A stretch of DNA of 64,000 bases, taken from the NCBI GenBank assembly GCA_026261815.1, contig JAMPIT010000230.1, positions 124,001-188,000 of the forward strand, read 5' to 3'. The translations under genes and the position numbers were made by a program. Of the stretch, positions 25,721-36,715 are shown one piece after another. Source of the stretch: Monarcha castaneiventris obscurior (taxonomy: Eukaryota > Chordata > Aves > Passeriformes > Monarchidae). Position 1 is the stretch's first letter, and every line of letters begins with the position of its first letter. Under the pieces are notes generated by a model that saw only the letters and a program-made list of their open reading frames with translations, was not told the origin of the DNA and did no database searches.

Positions 25721-27579
25721 TTCACTGTGCAGTAACAAATCCTGTCAGATCTGCAGCAGAGAGGAACAGGAGGGGGATACACGATGACAGCAATTTGCAG
25801 AGAAAAGAAAATCCACACTGGAAAAAGGAGAGAGAAGTGCCCCTGGGCTGCTCAGCATTCCCAGCACAGGGAATGTCCCTGTGAGTGCCACAGCTCTGGG
25901 AGGATCCTGAACATTGGTGATCCAAGTGGGATCAGCAGAGCCAGGAGTCATCCCACACGAGGGATTCAGCTCAGATCTGTGGTCATTCTGCAGTGGATCT
26001 CCCTCAAGGCTGTGCTTCCCAACCCCTCTGTGCTGGAGTTCAGGGCTTTTGCCCATGGCTCACCACAGCCTCCATCCTGTCCCTCATCCCTGTATCCCTG
26101 GGCAATCCCGTGCTGGGATCCCAGGTCCTGGCCAGAGCCTGAGCTCTCCACCACAGCCTCCATTGATTCTTTTCCCTTCCCATATCTCTTTCCAAAGAGC
26201 AGGGACAGTTGAGGGCATGAGGAGTCTTCTCTTCAGAAAAACACAACCTTTCCTCAGCCCTTTACTTTCCTCTTCGTCCACAGCTGAATTCCGTGTTTTT
26301 GGAAGATGTCTCCTCAATAAATCCTGCCTTCGTTTTACCTCCCTGTAACAACAACACACAGCAAATAAATTTGCACAGACAACCAAAGCATCAGCTTTAT
26401 AGCTGGGTTTTTAAATATTTCCAGATATTTTCTTGGTCCCTGAAGGCATTCCTGAGGCTCAGGTCAAGTAGACCCAAGGCAGCGAGCTCCAACTCTTAAT
26501 TTCCTTTTCTGTCTACAAAACCATCAGGGCTTGGCTAAGGGAGTTTAAGCACCAGAGATGTCTGGCTCTGGGAACAGCTTTCCAGTGAAACCAGCACGGC
26601 AAAGAGGGGGATTTTAAGGAAAGGTAGGTAAATAACTGTATGGTGACAGCGGGAGCCCTGTGTTGGCAGACGCCTCAAGGAGACAGAAAAGTTGTTCCTG
26701 CCTCATATCCCCAAGACCCAAATGAAAACATCTGTGCCGAGCTGGAAGGCACCAATGCACACACCAACATCAGGAGTCCCTTCCTCATGGTGTGTAAATT
26801 TAATTACAGTGTGGATCACACACTTCCAGAGCACCTTCAGCCACTGACAGACACCAATGAGCCATCTCCAAGAGAAGCTGGACCAAGATGGATGGATCTG
26901 TAAAAGCAACATCTCCAACCAGAGTTTTATTAAGTGCCCTCAGAGCCGTGATTGACTGCTGATATATGAGACACAGTATTTTTTTATTAGACTGACTAGC
27001 ACAGCTAGAGGCAGAAAAAAAGCTTTTAAAGCTCTTTACCCCCAGAACACAGCGAGGAAACTTCCAGCTACGCATTTCATGGGTCTGACAAAACTGCTCT
27101 GAGTTCTGTCAGGTTCGTTAATTACAGAAATAAAAAGGAAAAAAAAGAGCAATTAGCACCTGTAGAGAGAATAAATCACTCAGGCAGGGAGGAGCTGGTG
27201 GGACCATCAGTCCTTCGTGGGGCTGCGGGGATGGGAAGAGTTATCACCTCTGCGGCAGCTCGGAGCGAGCAGACGGGAAGGAAACGGTGGCATGTCATAA
27301 AAATCCACATCTCCATGGAATTTTGGGGGGTTTAATGCCCAGCAGAGCCATGAATGTTAATTTGGGAGCTCGGCTGGTGCAGACACGCTGTGGGTCTGTG
27401 GCATGGAAGGATGGGAGCGATGGTTTTGCCACAGGATGCTCTCCACAACCAGCACTCTTCGATTTCATGTCACCCCAAACATTTTCAGGTTCAATCCACA
27501 GCAAAAGCTACCCAGCTTTTTTAGCTCTTTTAATCCCTCAGGAAGTATTGCTCTATCTGAAAGCACACATTTTTATAAG

Positions 27580-27606
27580 CATAAATATATATATATATTT
27601 ATGTAA
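27580..27606. repeat. (AT)n microsatellite
   Basis: ATAAATATATATATATATTTA, a short AT dinucleotide repeat. Confidence 0.85.
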
Positions 27607-28456
27607 ATATGTATTTCAGTCCTTCTGATATAAGCTGTTATTTCTCTTGATAAAACCTTTCCTCATCTGCATGGTACACAAACAGCCTAAAGACAAGCCT
27701 TTGATACATCGTGTGCTGTGTGAATTCCCAGCAAAGGGAGGAGAGAGAGGGGGGCAAGGAGGAGCAAAGTTTAATTTTTCCAGAGATGCTGCTGAAAAAG
27801 AAAACTGAACAACAATTCCCGTGCCCCAACCACAAAGCATCACCTCCAGCAGGTGAAAAAAAAAAAGCTTTGCACAGAGAAACTCTGCAAAAACCCAAAC
27901 TGTACAAGGAGAGTAAGGGAGTAGGGAAGAGCAGAAAGGGTGGAAAATTTCCTTGAGAGGAATCACTGAGTGCAGGGCTGAGACTCACATGGCTCTGCAG
28001 CCGTGTTTAATGTCATATCCCCCCAAAAAATGCACTCAGCCTTGCAGCCGAAGCTTGAGCACATCAGAAATTCCTCATGTAGTGCTTGGCCTCCTCTTGG
28101 TGCCCTGGAAAGCTGGGAACTGTCTCAGCAGCAGCGTTTTTCTCTGCTTCTGAGGATGTCAAGCAAAAAGACAACCTGTTCCTATTGTGAAAACGGGCTG
28201 GAAAAGCCGAAATATTCTCAAAAACCAGGATGAAAGTGGAAAACAACCAAATAGATGGATGCAGATGTGGAAGGAAAGAAGTGGCTTGACTCAGTGTTGG
28301 CTCTTTTGCACTTTCATGTTGTTTTGGAATGATCCTGGGGCAACAGGAAAACCCCATGAATTCTCAGGGAAGCTCAGTCACCCCTCCACAGAGCTCCCAG
28401 CACATGGCAGGGCTCAGCAAGGGGAGCAAAGCAGCCACATCATTCCTTGCTGAATT

Positions 28457-28500
28457 GTCCCAAAATGTGGGAAAAATGTGTCCCAAAATGTGGGGAAAAA
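28457..28500. repeat. About 22-bp tandem duplication
   Basis: TGTCCCAAAATGTGGGAAAAA is repeated once with a one-base length difference. Confidence 0.75.
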
Positions 28501-29280
28501 GCAGCCAAGAAACAGCAGGCACAGCTTAGGACTGGGCCCAAACACTGACAGTGAGGAGGATGAAGTGACTTTAGCCACTTCAAACCAGGGCACAGGTTTA
28601 ATCTCCACTCAGGAAACTCCAGAGGGCTCTGAAAGGTGATTAAAAAGTTAAAAACAAAAACTATTAAAAAAGGAAGTATATGTGTCCTACATAGCCATGG
28701 ATGGGATCAACGATTTCCCCTCTCCCCTGACAAATGGATGGGGAAGAACCTATAAAAATAATCACCACATTTCCTTAAAATGAGATGTGGATGTGGCTAC
28801 GGCAAAATAAAGGTGGCAGTGGTGTAATCCCCAGAAGGATTTGGGTCCTGGCTGTTTCCAAGCTGAGGGCACAAAATTGCTGAGGGTCGGCTTTGGGGCT
28901 GCTTTTTGTTTTGGTGCAAATGTGCAGAGTTTTTATGGCATCTTTTTTTTAGGGGGCTGGTGGTCATCACAACCAGTACTTTTAATTTGATTTCGTTTCC
29001 TTCCTGCCTGGCAAGGGGATGTGCTCCTCAAAGTCTGAGCTGCCACGTGGGAGAGATGAAACAGAACCTGCTCTGGGTAAGGAATAAAGCAGGCTGCAGG
29101 GAAAAGCTCAGCGTGGAGCAAATTTCCTTCATTTTATTTCCCTCTTACACTACACAAGAAACCAGTTTGAGGCTTAAGATCCCTAAAGAGAGGTGTCTGC
29201 CTAAGGAGTGAAGTGCCACTGTATCTGTGAGGGTTCAGGAAAGTGCAGAATGAGGGAACTTTGCTTTTGGTGTCCACAGA

Positions 29281-29385
29281 GTCTCAGAATCCTACGATGG
29301 TTTGGGTTGAGAGAGAATTTAAAGATCATCTCCTTCCAAGCCCTCTGCCACAGACCACCCCCAGGGCCTTCACTCTCTGCCAAGG
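29281..29385 (-). mobile_element. CR1 LINE, 3' end, diverged
   Basis: CTCAGAATCCTACGATGGTT, GGGTTGAGAGAGAATTTAAA and GATCATCTCCTTCCAAGCCC match the reverse-complemented CR1 tail. Confidence 0.8.
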
Positions 29386-30369
29386 GATCATATGGGGATA
29401 TTTTCCTTCCCCTCCAGTGGCCTGAGAGTGGTCAGCAGCACTGACCCTGCCTTTTACTGACCCCAAGGGAGCTCAGACCCTCCTGGTCACTCAGACACCC
29501 AGAGAGAAATGCCAAAATCGGGCTGTCCTGATCTGCCAGGAGAATCCCACCTGCAAGGAGCTCCCAGGATGAGCATCTGTGGCAGACAGTGACATTTCTG
29601 GGGGACCTGGAGACACTGCTCAGGTGTTGGTTGGGATGTTCCAGATCACCAGGTATTAATTGAGATATCTGTTAAACACAGAATCCAGGCTGGAGCCTCA
29701 ACAAAACGTCTTTTCAAAAAGACACCTGATAGATTTCAGCTTTGAAAAGGAGACACTAAGTATTGATGTTTTGCCCTCCAGACAAGAATTGTATTTTAAT
29801 AGGGGTTTTTTTCTCCATCTCTCTTGAGGAGATGACAGGGATGAGGATGAAAAAAAAGCTCTGGAGCTCATACAGGAGTGGTAAAAAAAAGGACAGGACC
29901 GTGGTGGTTGTCACTCAGCAAACAGCGTTGGGATCTCTGTATTCAATTCCTTTGGCCTCTTCTCCACTTTAAATCGATGCAAATCAATGGAGCCATGACA
30001 GCCAGCAGAGTTTATCAAAACCACATCACCCACCCTGTTTGTCCAGCTCATTTGTGAAATGTATCAGAAAATAATCCCAGTTGGGTTCTGAATTAGAAAA
30101 TAATCACAATTCTGTGTTAACACTGGAATTAAAATGCCAAGCAGATTTACAGAAGTGTAAATCTCCAGCTCCTAGCAATGAAAACTGTGAAATGGAGAAT
30201 TAGGGACTGCCCTGAGTGGGGAGAAATCCACCTAATGTGACCAAAGGAGGAGTTTAAAGCAGGTAATATCCACTGGTGTAGCTGACTGAAAAAGTGACCG
30301 TGTTAATTAAAAATACATCAGGCTCTCTAAAATTCCTGTACAGGGACAGGCCTGTACATCCTGGAAATC

Positions 30370-31240
30370 CTCTCTAAAACCCTATAAATATACAACAATC
30401 GGTGCCGGAGATAAGATCTGCCCCAGTAAAGCGCCAGTAAAGCAGCACTAACGCGAGCCCTGCAGCCTCCAGCAGCCCTCAGCTCCCATCCCCGCCCACA
30501 AAAACATCCCTAAATCCACTTCTCAAACCAACCAGCTCGAAATGACCCACTGAGGGCTCATATCCCCCACTCCAGCCTCCGAGCAGGGCTGCACTGACCT
30601 CAGGGCACCACTTCTGCCTGGCACCCACAGCACCGGGGGCAAAAAATAGCGGGGGCAAAAAATAGCAGAGGCAAGGGCTGGAGCAGCAAGGAAATATCGC
30701 ATCTGCTGCCTTCTCTTCACCTCCCCTGCTCGCATCCAGCGGGTCAGGCCTCGTTCACGGGGGCTATTTACGTTTGTGCAGATTGGCAATTATTAAACAC
30801 GAGTGCTCTTCCCTCCTTCGGGTTCATGCGTGAGGCTGAGCTGGCTCCAAGCGATCCGTGGCAAAGCTGCAGCCGAGGGGATGCTCCTGATAAAGCTGAA
30901 GTTTTGGGGTGGAAAATATTAGTGCCGTATTAACCACACCCTCACGAGAAGGGAAGTTTGCACCTTTTTTTTTAACGTGTCCGGAAGATTTAAGGTTTTG
31001 TAGCAGTGCTGAAGCAGCACCGGTGTTAGTGACTGGAAGTTAGCCTGGTATTGCCCCTTTTAACAAATAAATGGGTTTTATAACCCATTTGGTTATAAAT
31101 TGGGTTTAATGCGAGGAGCACCCGATGGCTCCGGGGAGCTCATCCTCTCCTCCTAAACCTCCTGCTCAAAACCTTGCCCCAGGCGCTTCCCGAGCTCTAA
31201 TGAACGAACGAGCTCTCCCCGCATCCCGGGAAAGGTGAAT
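30370..31240. other. Secondary CpG-enriched segment in the putative first intron
   Basis: CpG is clearly more frequent here than in flanking DNA (for example CAGCGGGTCAGGCCTCGTTC near 30736 and AACGAACGAGC near 31203). No TATA box or clear exon with splice sites was recognised. It could be an intronic enhancer or alternative promoter, or merely GC-rich DNA. Confidence 0.4.
30635..30666. repeat. 16-bp tandem duplication
   Basis: GGGGGCAAAAAATAGC occurs twice back to back. The AT core resembles, but does not perfectly match, a MEF2-type site. Confidence 0.8.
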
Positions 31241-34200
31241 TGTGCCCAGAGAGATGAATGATGCCCGAGAATTCCCTGGCGCTCTGGCACTGAGGCCAAG
31301 CGTGCTGGGGGTTGCTCTAAAAGGGGATGGTGACAAGAAAACTGCTCAGCTGGTGAACAGTGCCATGGCAGGGGCTGTGGGATGTGGGGTGGATGCCAGT
31401 CTGAGGGTTGGCATCACATCCCTGCGCCCCTCGTACCCTAACCATAAAGGTTTGGGTTTTCTCCCACTGCAGCCCTCTGAGAGGTCATTTTCAGAGGCAA
31501 AAGCGTCTCCCCTCTTGGCTCAGGTCCCACCCAGCTGAAGCTGTGGGAGCTTGGGACTTCTGGAAAACATCTGGGAGCGTGGAAGGGAAGGAGCAGGGGA
31601 ATGGCTGCACTCAGCACTCCCAGAGGGAAACAGGACAGGAGGACAAATCCGTGCCATGGCACAGGCAAGGCTGTGTGTCTGTCCATCCTGAGGCTCAGCA
31701 CTCCAGCCCCTCCTGCCCTGGGCTCTCCAGTCATCTCCAGCCCAATTTGTCTGTGGTTTTGGCCCTTGACTTGGGATTTTTTCTTGGCTGCATTTCCTAG
31801 ATTTTGATTCTTGCAAAGGACTTTCCTCTTCTTTCCAACACAGAAGAGGGAAAGTTGATGAGAACAGGGATTATTTAATCCCACAGCCTTTCCCAGGCTT
31901 TGGAAAACCACATATCCATGTCTCCTGAGGCAGGGTGGTGCAGCAGGGACCTCGTTTGAGCAGTGAAGTGACACTGCCACGCTGGTGCTGACCTGGTCTG
32001 AGGACAGGGCATGATCTCCTGCGTTCCTAAAACCCAGCTGAGTCCTGCTCCCCACCAAAACCTGACTGAAAGTTTTCATTCTGCACAGATAATCTGACCC
32101 CTTTCCCGAATTTGAGCCACACAGGGTGTGACAAATCTCCTCCAAGTGCACTCAGGTCTGACCTCAGAAAAGGTCATCAAACCTCAGGTCTCGTTGATCT
32201 CTGCAGTGTCCGGTGACAATAAATGGGACACTTGATGCTGAACAGGGAGATCTCCCTCCTGCCCCTCTTCCCTCTGTTCCAACAGATGCTTGTGTCTACA
32301 TTCTAGCCCAAACACCAGAAAATTCCCAGTCCTCCCAGAGTATCAACACACCATGTGGAAGATCGATTCTGACAAGTCACCGGTCTCTCCAGTTGTTTCT
32401 GCTGGAGACCATCTGGTAAAGCCAAAAAGCTCTCTATTTTTCCCCCCCTTTCCCCCCCCCGAAAATGAATATAAACTCTGCATGTTTGCCATTTCTGAGG
32501 CAGCCTCGCAGCCAGTGCCTCTGGGGAGCTGAAACACCTCTCTCCTGACACGGTCCCACCACTCACTCACGCTCCAGTTGCTCCTCTGCCAAATGTGCAG
32601 AGCATCCCCCGACTGCCCTGATCCCTCCCTGGAAAGCCAAGTGTGAGGAGACCAAAAACCTCTCAGCAAAGTCACTGTGAAACCCTGAGACCGACCACAA
32701 AATGTTTTGTCAGCCTCAAGAACCACCACAGGACAAAACGCAGCTCACCTGAAGTTGCATTTCTACCTGGAGCAGCCCCCTGGCTCTGACACCTCCCGCT
32801 GCTGCCACAGCAGGGAGGGCTTGGAACAGGAATGCTTCTAAAACGCTCTGAAATGCACTTCCACACCCAAAATTCCCAACCCAGGCGGCTTTCCCTGTCC
32901 ATGGTCCCACCTGCCTCCCGATGCTGAACGTCTGGTAAAAACCCCTCTTTTTGAATAACACCCCGGTGGGCTCTCTGCTTTTACAGCCCATCACAATTCC
33001 CATCCTGGCGGCGTGTCCGGAGTTCCCTGCTGGAGACAAACCTCTGGGCTGCGGGAGGATGTGATAATGATGGTGTGAATGCCCCTGCTGACCTGCTGGT
33101 GAGCTGGAGGAAAACACAGCTTGAAACACCTTTAAATATTCCACCTAGCACGGTTTTCCCCCCTTCAGATACTGGTTTTTTTCCCCCCCTATTTTTAAAC
33201 TTTGCCTTTTTATGCCCTAAATAAGAACTTCCACAATATTATTATTGCCAATTATATGTCCTCTGAAAACTTTCAGCTTTGCAGAGAGGCAGAGAGACTT
33301 TCAGATCTACCCAGACACAGGGTTGGGCAACTGGTTCTCCTGAATAAAGTCAGTCATGCATTTATACAAGCTTAAATGGAATAAATCATACACCCAGTGA
33401 TACGCTGAGGGTTTGTGGCAAGGCCTTTGTTAAACACATGTTGTTATTGCTGAAGGATCTTTGTGCTGGATGCAGGAACTAGGCTGGAGGATTCCAGTGA
33501 GTACTTTGTCTTTTGGCCAAAACCAGTGATTGTTTTGTTTAAAATATATTCATCTCACTTCACAGCTTCTCAATCAATGACAGGAGGAAAGAGGTACAGA
33601 CACAGCTGAAGCAGTTGTCCCGTGAGCTCAGATTTCACTGATTTTCCACACTGATCACATTTCCAGCATTTGCCCTCGGACTGATGAAGAATCAGATCTG
33701 AGGGTTTTTATTCTTTTCCATCACAAACCTACTTCAAGGCTGGAACAGAGCAAAGCTCTGAAGAAAAGCACAAATTACACCAGCTGGGCAGATTTGGCTA
33801 ATTCAAGGAGCTCGTAGTCTGAAGGCACGTGGAATCCACCAACTGCTTCAAATTACCCGCATCTCGTGTTCTAGACACACACTGGGGGAAAAAAAAAGTG
33901 TCTAATTTGTAGCTCTTCAGGCCAAATTATTTTAATTACACCCCTAAAACCAACACAGAAGGACGTAGAAGGGATTATTGTGCATTTACACCACGTCCCC
34001 AGCACCAACTTCAACACTTTTTGTTGCACTTTTCAAAGCTGCCCCCGGCAGGAGGGCAGGACTTTGGTGAGCGTGGCCTGATGAACTGCAGCAAATGAGA
34101 TCTGCCCAATTCCCTTTTCTCCAGAGCGTGGATGATGAGAGGTGAAAGTTTATAACAGCAATTAGAAACCACATGGCTGCAACAGTTTTATGGCACTGAA

Positions 34201-35149
34201 CTTGTTGATCAGCCACTTGTTCAGAATTTTTTTCCCAAGGACGTGCCCGTAAAAATTATCACAATTAATTAGAGGAAAGAAACCCAAACCAACCAAACTC
34301 TGCTGAGCCATCACAGGTCCCAGAGCCAGGCTGTGAGTGCAGAGCTCCTTTTGCTTTAAAAATCAGCACCAAATCCCAGGTTTGAGCTGAGAAACAAACC
34401 AGGGATTTTCTCCAGCACTGAGGCACTTCAGTATTAGTCACCTTGCAGATCAGTGCTGATAAGGAGCATGTGAATCTTTTTAACCCGGCAGCGTGAACCA
34501 GATCCCGGGAACATGAACAACAACAGAATAATAAAAGGGTTGGAAAGGAGGCAGTCACAGGATGGCACCCAGTCTGTGCCTTGTGCTGCCCCAAAATTTT
34601 AGAGGTTGGTGCTTATTGATGGCAACCCAAGAGCATCACCCACAGCTTGATCCTGGCACCCCTTTGCAGGGTGGCAGCCATGTGACCTCACCCTCTGCAG
34701 GATCCGGCCCCAGAGGAGCTCTTCATGCCAACAATCTTTAAAGAAATGGGAATTTTGCCACAGGCTTCAGTGGAAGCAAGAGCTGGAGCAGCTCCAGCAG
34801 CTGATGAGAACGCTGTCCCCTTCTCCTTTCCTCAGCTCCAGCCCTGGACACATGGGCTATTTTGGATCTTCCCTAAAGCAAACTCTGTAGAATTCCAAGA
34901 ACAGATTGCCTGGGCAATTTTAAAAAATATTTTAATCCATTTTCCCAACTTGTTCATCCTCACAGAAAGTCTTTGGCAATGCAGGTGGGTGGGTGGCTCA
35001 TGGTGACAGCCAAAAAAAATTTCAGTTAAATCCTTTTGTCTCATTTCTTGAGGGACAAGGAGAGAAGAAAGGGGAGAAGAATAAGGCAGTGACACATCTG
35101 GGTTAACTTCCACTCTCTGAGGCTCAGCTTGGTTGGTCTGACTTTGCTT

Positions 35150-35279
35150 TAAGACCAGGCTGGATGATGCTCGGAGCAACTGGTCTGATGAAAGCTGTCC
35201 TGTCCAGAGGGCTTTGGAATCAGGTGATATTTAAGGTCCTTTCCAACCATTCTACAATTCTACGATGATTCTGTGATCA
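35150..35279 (+). mobile_element. CR1 LINE, 3' end
   Basis: GACCAGGCTGGATGATGCTC, GGTGATATTTAAGGTCCTTTC and terminal ACGATGATTCTGTGAT on plus. It lies just left of the CpG island. Confidence 0.85.
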
Positions 35280-35576
35280 CAACCACCATCACCAGCCCAG
35301 CAGAGCAAACACAAGTGACCTGCAACCAAGAACCGATGGCACAACGCAGTTCTGGTGAGCACCCAGCCCTACAGGATGCTGGGGAGGCAGCCTCACCTCC
35401 CGGAGAGAAAACAGCCGAGGGAGGGGGTTACAAGTGAGAGGGAAACTCAGCCACAGCCAGCACCAAGCCTCCCCCCAGCCCCTGCCTGCTAAATTAAACC
35501 TGGTGTCGTTGTAAATCAAGCACTGCGAGGAAGGGAGCTGCAAGAACAGAGCTTCACCGAAATCAGCGAACCGTAG

Positions 35577-35662
35577 ACTCCCAGAATGGTCTGGGTTGGA
35601 AGGGACCTTAAAGCTCATCCAGTTCCAACCCCTGCCATGGGCAGGGACACCTTCCCCGGGAC
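35577..35662 (-). mobile_element. CR1 LINE, 3' end
   Basis: CTCCCAGAATGGTCTGGGTTG and CCATGGGCAGGGACACCTTC in reverse-complement order. It abuts the left edge of the CpG island and faces the copy at 35150. Confidence 0.88.
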
Positions 35663-35916
35663 ATAAGCGTGCAGCAGCCCTGCCCTGTGCCTGCGCCGTG
35701 GGCACGGAGGATCAGCTCTGCCCGCACGTGTGGCTCTGTGTGTGTGTGCCCAGGCTGACACAGCGCCAGGAGACACAAACCCCCCAGCTCAGCCTGCGGG
35801 GAAATCGCACCCGGGAGGGACTCGGCACCCAAACACATCCCCTGCTCCCGGGTCCTGCTCCGCAGCGCTGGAAAGCAGCGCTTCGCCCAACTTCTCGTGG
35901 GCAGCTGCAGGGAAAG

Positions 35917-35990
35917 CCCATCCCGGAGAGCCCATCCCAGAGCCCATCCCGGAGCCCATCCCAGACCCCATCCCAGACCCCATCCCAGAG
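35917..35990. repeat. 12-bp GC-rich minisatellite inside the CpG island
   Basis: About six imperfect copies of CCCATCCCRGAG lie in tandem in the left half of the CpG island, in the putative first intron. Both strands stay open through it (Pro-Ile-Pro-Glu on plus, Gly-Ser-Gly-Met on minus). This is a trivial result of a 12-bp period and not evidence for coding. Confidence 0.85.
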
Positions 35991-36364
35991 CCCCCTGCCC
36001 AGCCGCTGAGTGAAAGCTTATCCCGTCCTACCCAGCTTTGGGGGGAGCGTTGCAAGGACCCATCAAGCTCCTGAACAGAAACCAAAGCAAACCGAAAGCC
36101 AGCAAACGTGAATGACACCGAAACACGGAGCCGGCCGTGAAATAAAACGCTGAAATCCCGAAGGGAATTCCTCCAGCTCCAAAAGATCCTCTCACTCGCG
36201 GAGGGGACGCACACCTGAATTAAAAGGCGAACCAAGCGATCGCTCTTTCCCGGATTATCACGGGCTAGGGAAAGGAGCAGATCCACCTGCCTTCACCCGC
36301 CAGCGCTCCCAAAGTTGCCCAAAGTTTGCCCGAGGCGGAGCGCGTCCCGCGGTCCCCGGCGGTC

Positions 36365-36370
36365 ACTCAC
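36365..36370 (-). other. Splice donor of exon 1
   Basis: On the minus strand the exon ends ...CTGGCCGCG and the intron begins GTGAGTGACC. This matches the vertebrate U1 donor consensus (GTRAGT). It cuts after a complete codon (phase 0). No matching acceptor with a recognisable coding exon was found between 1 and 36364, so intron 1 probably runs beyond the left edge of the window. Confidence 0.65.
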
Positions 36371-36463
36371 CGCGGCCAGGAGGCAGCCGAGCAGCGGCAC
36401 CGCGACGCGCAGGACCGAGCCCCGCATCCTGCCCGAGCCCCGCATCCTGCCCGAGCCCCGCAT
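36371..36463 (-). CDS. First coding exon (signal peptide) of an unidentified secreted or membrane protein, partial
   Basis: Read leftward, three in-frame ATGs start at 36463, 36445 and 36427. The last gives MRGSVLRVAVPLLGCLLAA: basic Arg residues, a hydrophobic core and small Ala residues, which is a typical signal peptide. Codon 19 (GCG) is followed directly by GTGAGT at 36370-36365, a near-consensus splice donor, so the exon ends in phase 0 and the mature protein is encoded elsewhere. The frame continues left only as open intron sequence. Each ATG has A at -3. The two upstream ATGs are products of an 18-bp tandem repeat and would add MRGSGR once or twice. The open frame extends right to a GTG at 36568, but no further ATG is seen there. 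The exon lies in a CpG island behind GC boxes. The gene is not recognised; a receptor, adhesion molecule or secreted factor would all fit. The remaining uncertainty is whether it is transcribed as drawn. Confidence 0.68.
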
Positions 36464-36470
36464 CCTCCCC
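36417..36470 (-). repeat. 18-bp tandem repeat, 3 copies, carrying the start codons
   Basis: The unit GAGCCCCGCATCCTGCCC (plus strand) is repeated at 36417, 36435 and 36453, the last with one change (CCTCCCC). Because 18 is a multiple of three, each copy supplies an in-frame ATG and the repeat encodes MRGSGR. It duplicates the translation start region of the signal-peptide exon. Confidence 0.9.
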
Positions 36471-36569
36471 GAGCGCGTCCCCGGCGCCGCTCCGGCCGCG
36501 GGCAGCGCTGGGCTCCCGGCGCATCCAGCGGCTGCGGGCACGGCAGCGGCAGCGGGAGGAGGAGGCACA

Positions 36570-36712
36570 AGAGGAGGAGGAGGAGGAGGAGGCTCCGAGC
36601 CCGCTCCGCTCCGCTCCGCCGAGCGCCCGCACCGCCCCCGCCGCCTCCTGCGGCACCGCCCCCGCCCGCCCAGGTACGGCCGGGCCCGCGGGAGCTGCGC
36701 TGGGCCCCGGCT
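36570..36712 (-). promoter_or_regulatory. TATA-less CpG-island promoter with GC boxes
   Basis: This extremely GC-rich stretch lies just upstream of the signal-peptide exon. On the plus strand it reads CCGCCCC at 36632-36638 and a cluster of overlapping CCGCCC motifs at 36656-36671, which are Sp1/KLF GC boxes for minus-strand transcription. No TATA box is seen. GGA-repeat sequence at about 36556-36590 and repeated CCGCT at about 36600-36618 would lie in the 5' UTR or core promoter. The start site is inferred, not visible. CpG promoters often fire in both directions, so a rightward transcript is possible. Confidence 0.6.
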
Positions 36713-36715
36713 CCT

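Larger units (their letters stand above)
25061..29280. other. Non-coding with microsatellites
   Basis: Holds the GAT repeat, the (AT)n repeat and a small duplication at 28457. Otherwise unique. Confidence 0.5.
29386..35149. other. Non-coding, putative intron, rising CpG content
   Basis: Contains the CpG-enriched segment at 30370-31240 and C-rich runs near 32440-32460. A 237-codon minus-strand frame at 31438-32151 has no recognisable domain. No mobile element seen for more than 5 kb. Confidence 0.5.
35650..36715. other. CpG island
   Basis: CpG dinucleotides, sparse in most of the window, become frequent from about 35650 and very dense at 36100-36710. The island covers the promoter, exon 1 and the first several hundred bases of the putative first intron. 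It ends abruptly on the right where the C/T-rich tract begins. Limits are by eye. Confidence 0.8.

Noticed and set aside
31438..32151. 237-codon minus-strand frame
   Set aside because: The longest non-repeat frame in the window, but no recognisable domain, signal peptide or splice signal.
36293..36568. 91-codon minus-strand frame beginning with a Pro/Ala-rich segment at 36568
   Set aside because: The first codon is GTG, not ATG, and the frame's 3' part runs past a good splice donor into intron. Only the segment from the ATGs to 36371 is kept.
36671..36680. CAG/GTACGG as a plus-strand splice donor for a divergent transcript
   Set aside because: A single short match in GC-rich DNA with no supporting exon; kept only as a possibility in the promoter entry.
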